From: an uncultured Catenibacillus sp.
GTDB lineage: Bacteria; Bacillota; Clostridia; Lachnospirales; Lachnospiraceae
Length of the DNA stretch: 64,000 bases
Direction of reading: 5' to 3'
NCBI GenBank assembly: GCA_934339005.1
Contig: CAKRHR010000008.1
Coordinates: 19,980-83,979, forward strand
In this document: piece after piece, positions 61,341 to 64,000 of the stretch
How positions within the stretch are numbered: position 1 is the stretch's first letter
Layout of the letters: every line of letters starts with the position of its first letter
Position numbers and translations under genes: made by a program
Notes under the pieces: generated by a model
Database searches by the model: none
Seen by the model: only the letters and a program-made list of their open reading frames with translations
What the model was told of the DNA's origin: nothing

Positions 61341-62201
61341 ATGGTTGAAGGCAGTTGTACATTTTGTATAGGTACAGAAAAAGAAATTACAAAATTTAAA
61401 TGGTATGGTAATCCGGAAGGTACATTTGAAATGGATGACCAGAAAATTACTTTATATAAGAAAAGTAAAGTTGTTAAACAGGCATTTGGACTTATAGGCT
61501 CCGCTATGTCCGGAAAAGGCAAATATGAAGCAGAAATCACAAAGGAACAGATTGTTGGCTATAAACATGATAAAAAAGGCAGTTTTTGGATTGACTTAAA
61601 TGATTCAAATAAATTTTATTTCTGTATTACAGGCCTTGGCAAAAAAGATAAATATGATTTAGTAGAAAAATTCCTGAGTGAAGCAGTAAAAATGCCTGGG
61701 AAAACGGTGGTTAATACTAATACAGTAAATAATGCGCCAGAACCTCCTGCACCAGCCAACACAGGATTTAATACTGTGCCTCCGACACAGCAAGCATATA
61801 CGCAGCAGCCAGTACCACCACAGCCAGTGACGAATCCGGCACCATCACCACAGCCAGTGTATACGAATCCGGCACCATCACCACAGCCGACATATGCAAA
61901 ACCGGCACCATCACCGCAGCCAGTGTATACGAATCCGGCACCATCACCACAGCCGGCATATACAAAACCGGCGCAACCACAGACATCTTCACCGTTGAAG
62001 TTTAGTGCGTCGTACAGAACAATTCCTGCGCATACAGAGAACAATGGTGGGGATATGGCGATGAATCAAACAACAGGAACAACTTCAGGAAGTTTTGAAA
62101 ACATCGCACAACAATTAAAAATATATAAGGAATTACTTGATTCTGGCTTGATTACAGAAGACGACTTTAATGCAAAGAAAAAACAATTGTTGAATTTATA
62201 A
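61341..62201 (+). CDS. SHOCT-domain protein with proline-rich repeat linker
   Basis: A 286-aa cytoplasmic protein. The N-terminal ~115 residues are a beta-rich domain resembling PH-like folds by pattern ('TKFKWYGNPEGTFEMDDQKI', 'GKYEAEITKEQIVGYKHDKK'), not assigned to a family. Residues ~130-225 are a Pro/Gln/Ala linker with four copies of an ~11-residue unit of PAPSPQPVYTN type. The C-terminus 'IYKELLDSGLITEDDFNAKK' is a SHOCT domain. The ATG at 61341 has GAGG 9 nt upstream; a TTG at 61320 lacks one. The next gene ends in a closely similar SHOCT domain. Confidence 0.75.
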   Translation: MVEGSCTFCIGTEKEITKFKWYGNPEGTFEMDDQKITLYKKSKVVKQAFGLIGSAMSGKGKYEAEITKEQIVGYKHDKKGSFWIDLNDSNKFYFCITGLGKKDKYDLVEKFLSEAVKMPGKTVVNTNTVNNAPEPPAPANTGFNTVPPTQQAYTQQPVPPQPVTNPAPSPQPVYTNPAPSPQPTYAKPAPSPQPVYTNPAPSPQPAYTKPAQPQTSSPLKFSASYRTIPAHTENNGGDMAMNQTTGTTSGSFENIAQQLKIYKELLDSGLITEDDFNAKKKQLLNL

Positions 62202-62229
62202 GTAAAAAGAAAGAGGTATATCAGGTAAA

Positions 62230-63381
62230 ATGAGAGGGAGAAAAATAAGTGGATATGCAATTGTAGGCGCAATCTGTTTGATGCTGCTTGCAGTTACAGA
62301 TATTGTTCGTATTGCAAAATATTATGTTCCATACATGTTTAATGGATTTTTACCATATATAATTATACAAGGTATAGGTACTGCTGGATTGATTGTAATA
62401 GCTATAGGAAGATTAGCCAAGGCAAAAACAGTTATGTTGTCTGGCAGCATTGCCTATATGTTATGCGAAGTTATATTTACATATAACAGTTTATCAGGAA
62501 TAGATGGAGGCGAAGACTTTTATGGTGTGGTGAATCTGCTTATCAATATATTTTGTCTGGCAGCAGCCGTTGTGCTGTTTGTATTTATTTTAAAGTGTGA
62601 AAAATCAAAAAATTTGAAGTATATATGGTATATTCCGGCTGGTTGTGCATTGTTTGCAGGTATATTTACAGTGATGGTAATTGGCATTGGCATATTATAT
62701 AGCGAATTTGCATATAATATGGCAATTATGTTACCGATTTTATTCCGCATTGCAGGAATGTTGTTTATAGGATTGGATTTAATGAAAATTGGTGCAGAGA
62801 AGAAAGTTGTTCCGAACATGAATGGTGTGCCAAATGCAGCATATGTGAATAATCAGTCCCGTACATATCAGGACCAGCCATACAGAGCACAGCAGCCAAT
62901 GAGCAATGCACCAGGACAGCACGTGCAACAGGGTAATCCGCAAATGCAGCATCAACAGATGGCAGGTAATACCCAACAGAGATATCAGCAAATGCCAAAT
63001 ATCAATACAGCGCAATACCAACAGCCACAGTCGAATCAGCAAACACAATATCAGACAACACCAAATAGTGCACAGTACCAACAAACAGTAAATAATACAC
63101 AGTCGCAGTATCAGCAAACACAAAGTAATGCACAGACACAGTATCAGCAGACATCAAATAGTGCAAATGCGCAGTATCAGCAAATACAAAGCAGTAAACA
63201 GGCACAGTATCAACAAATGTTGAATACAAATCAGAATCAGCAAATGCAGGCAAATGTGCAAAGTGCAGAACAGGTACTCACATTGGCAGAAGAACTGAAA
63301 AAATATAAAGAACTTGTGGATGCGGGAATTATTACAGAACAGGAATATGAAGAAAAGAAGAAAAAGTTATTAGGGTTATAG
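62230..63381 (+). CDS. Multi-pass membrane protein with Gln-rich linker and SHOCT domain
   Basis: A 383-aa protein with about six membrane helices (residues ~8-185), then a ~150-residue Gln/Asn/Thr-rich low-complexity stretch with repeated 'AQYQQ' and 'TQYQQT' units (~200-345), and a C-terminal SHOCT domain 'KKYKELVDAGIITEQEYEEK'. The membrane part is not recognised. It lies 28 nt after the other SHOCT gene, so the two are co-transcribed; matching tails suggest the proteins meet in one membrane-associated complex (inference). Confidence 0.75.
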   Translation: MRGRKISGYAIVGAICLMLLAVTDIVRIAKYYVPYMFNGFLPYIIIQGIGTAGLIVIAIGRLAKAKTVMLSGSIAYMLCEVIFTYNSLSGIDGGEDFYGVVNLLINIFCLAAAVVLFVFILKCEKSKNLKYIWYIPAGCALFAGIFTVMVIGIGILYSEFAYNMAIMLPILFRIAGMLFIGLDLMKIGAEKKVVPNMNGVPNAAYVNNQSRTYQDQPYRAQQPMSNAPGQHVQQGNPQMQHQQMAGNTQQRYQQMPNINTAQYQQPQSNQQTQYQTTPNSAQYQQTVNNTQSQYQQTQSNAQTQYQQTSNSANAQYQQIQSSKQAQYQQMLNTNQNQQMQANVQSAEQVLTLAEELKKYKELVDAGIITEQEYEEKKKKLLGL

Positions 63382-63463
63382 GCAATGCTTATATGATAAT
63401 ATTGCTCAGAAAATTATCATGTCGGTAAAGGATGCCTTTTCCAAGACTTCTGTGAAAAATGTC

Positions 63464-63504
63464 AAATGGCAGCTATAATGCATATTGTAGCTGCCATTTT
63501 TGTC
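63464..63504 (+). terminator. Terminator after the SHOCT gene pair
   Basis: AAATGGCAGCTA (63464-63475) with TAGCTGCCATTT (63488-63499), 12 bp perfect, followed by a T-rich tail. Confidence 0.85.
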
Positions 63505-63562
63505 TGTTAAAATGAGTGTAATTATTAAATGAAAGAAAAAATAAAAAAATTCAAAAAGGGTG

Positions 63563-63592
63563 TTGACAAACCAGCTGTAAATAGATTATAAT
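63563..63592 (+). promoter_or_regulatory. tRNA-Ser promoter
   Basis: A perfect TTGACA (63563-63568), 18-nt spacer, perfect TATAAT (63587-63592), 50 nt before the tRNA. Confidence 0.85.
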
Positions 63593-63642
63593 AGTCAAGC
63601 ACTGTGAAGTGTGGTAAAAATAAATAACGTTTTTATCAGTTC

Positions 63643-63730
63643 GGAGAAATACTCAAGAGGCCGAAGAGGCGCCCCTGCTAAGGGTGTAGGTCGTTCACGC
63701 GGCGCGAGGGTTCAAATCCCTCTTTCTCCG
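63643..63730 (+). tRNA. tRNA-Ser(GCU)
   Basis: 88 nt without an encoded CCA. Acceptor GGAGAAA/TTTCTCC with discriminator G (63730); anticodon GCT at 63677-63679 in loop CTGCTAA; a long class II variable arm (GGTCGTTCACGCGGCGC region) as expected for serine; T-arm GAGGG-TTCAAAT-CCCTC. Reads AGC/AGU codons. Confidence 0.97.
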
Positions 63731-63764
63731 CTTCTCGAAAGAGAAAAATAAATGAAAAAAGTTG

Positions 63765-63793
63765 TTGACAAACGCTTGAAGATGTGATATTCT
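63765..63793 (+). promoter_or_regulatory. Strong promoter, probable rRNA operon P1
   Basis: A perfect TTGACA (63765-63770), 17-nt spacer, TATTCT (63788-63793). It shares AAGTTGTTGACAAAC and AGATGTG with the promoter 93 bp downstream. Confidence 0.75.
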
Positions 63794-63857
63794 AGATAAG
63801 CTGTTGCGACAGCGAAAAAACAACGAAATAAAAACTTTAAAAAAGTTTAAAAAGTTG

Positions 63858-63886
63858 TTGACAAACATCGAAAGATGTGCTAAGAT
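63858..63886 (+). promoter_or_regulatory. Strong promoter, probable rRNA operon P2
   Basis: A perfect TTGACA (63858-63863), 17-nt spacer, TAAGAT (63881-63886). No gene follows within the window; the leader runs to the right edge. Confidence 0.7.
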
Positions 63887-63962
63887 ATAAAAGTTGCTGG
63901 CGATAAGCTGACAACGACAAATGAATAAAGAACATTGATAATTGAATAATAACACAATCCCG

Positions 63963-63983
63963 AAAATTCTAAATGAGAATTTT
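63963..63983 (+). other. Leader hairpin, probable pre-16S leader
   Basis: AAAATTCT (63963-63970) and AGAATTTT (63976-63983) form an 8-bp stem. The preceding 'GAACATTGATAATTGAATAA' stretch resembles the leader/spacer sequence before 16S rRNA in clostridia. The mature 16S end is not in the window. Confidence 0.45.
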
Positions 63984-64000
63984 TAAGAACAAAAACCAAG

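Noticed and set aside
61616..62044. Minus-strand Gly/Cys-rich open frame
   Set aside because: Antisense shadow of the Pro-rich repeats of the SHOCT protein gene; composition explained by the repeat.
63695..63955. 86-codon minus-strand frame over the tRNA and promoters
   Set aside because: It crosses the end of tRNA-Ser and the tandem promoters; its last residues are the antisense of the tRNA, a familiar false gene.

Overview
The window is a low-to-moderate GC Firmicutes chromosome segment spanning the replication origin. Gene order (gyrA-gyrB-recF-yaaA-dnaN-dnaA on the left; rpmH-rnpA-yidD-yidC-jag-mnmE-mnmG-rsmG on the right), strong AGGAGG ribosome binding sites, frequent TTG starts, a DUF3881-type protein and CBS/DRTGG-containing family II pyrophosphatases all point to a gut clostridium of the Lachnospiraceae type. 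That placement is inference from content, not from a search.

Layout. (1) 1-1.8 kb: the end of a zinc-type dehydrogenase and a membrane protein fused to a cytidylate-kinase-like domain. (2) 1.8-13.9 kb, all minus strand: an accessory metabolic region with an acyl carrier protein, a thiolase-like enzyme and a DUF35 partner; a PRD-type regulator; an operon of an FMN/Fe-S ene-reductase (old yellow enzyme/2,4-dienoyl-CoA reductase type) and an iron alcohol dehydrogenase; a class II aldolase plus a D-2-hydroxyacid dehydrogenase; an MFS carrier; and a LysR regulator. Its substrate is not evident and it is the best candidate for an undescribed pathway. (3) 14.0-23.1 kb: the gyrase-to-dnaA block. (4) 21.4-23.5 kb: a bipartite oriC with DnaA boxes on both sides of dnaA; the dnaA-dnaN side has a textbook unwinding module (AT-rich DUE, six DnaA-trios, GC spacer, two DnaA boxes). 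(5) 23.8-31.4 kb: translation, RNA-modification and membrane-insertion genes. (6) 31.6-36.7 kb: parB-parA and argS on the minus strand, against the local replication direction, separated by a 1.4 kb AT-rich non-coding region with four perfect parS sites. ParB carries an unusual 12-residue tandem repeat linker. (7) 37.3-63.4 kb: mostly plus-strand genes for envelope, sugar, DNA repair and housekeeping functions: a degenerate alpha/beta hydrolase, DUF3881, polysaccharide deacetylase, GH51 arabinofuranosidase, endonuclease IV, two tandem CBS pyrophosphatases, flavin reductase, DinB polymerase, a shikimate-kinase-like protein, YfhO, MurA, MetK behind a SAM-I riboswitch, a divergent XRE regulator and ClpB, an RluA-type pseudouridine synthase, two-subunit fumarase, and two SHOCT-domain proteins with low-complexity linkers. 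(8) 63.5-64.0 kb: tRNA-Ser(GCU), then tandem strong promoters and a leader that very probably belong to an rRNA operon beginning just past the window.

Replication leaving 21.4-23.5 kb runs co-directionally with nearly everything on both arms. The exceptions are parAB, argS and the small XRE gene. No CRISPR array, insertion sequence, prophage or complete transposon was seen.
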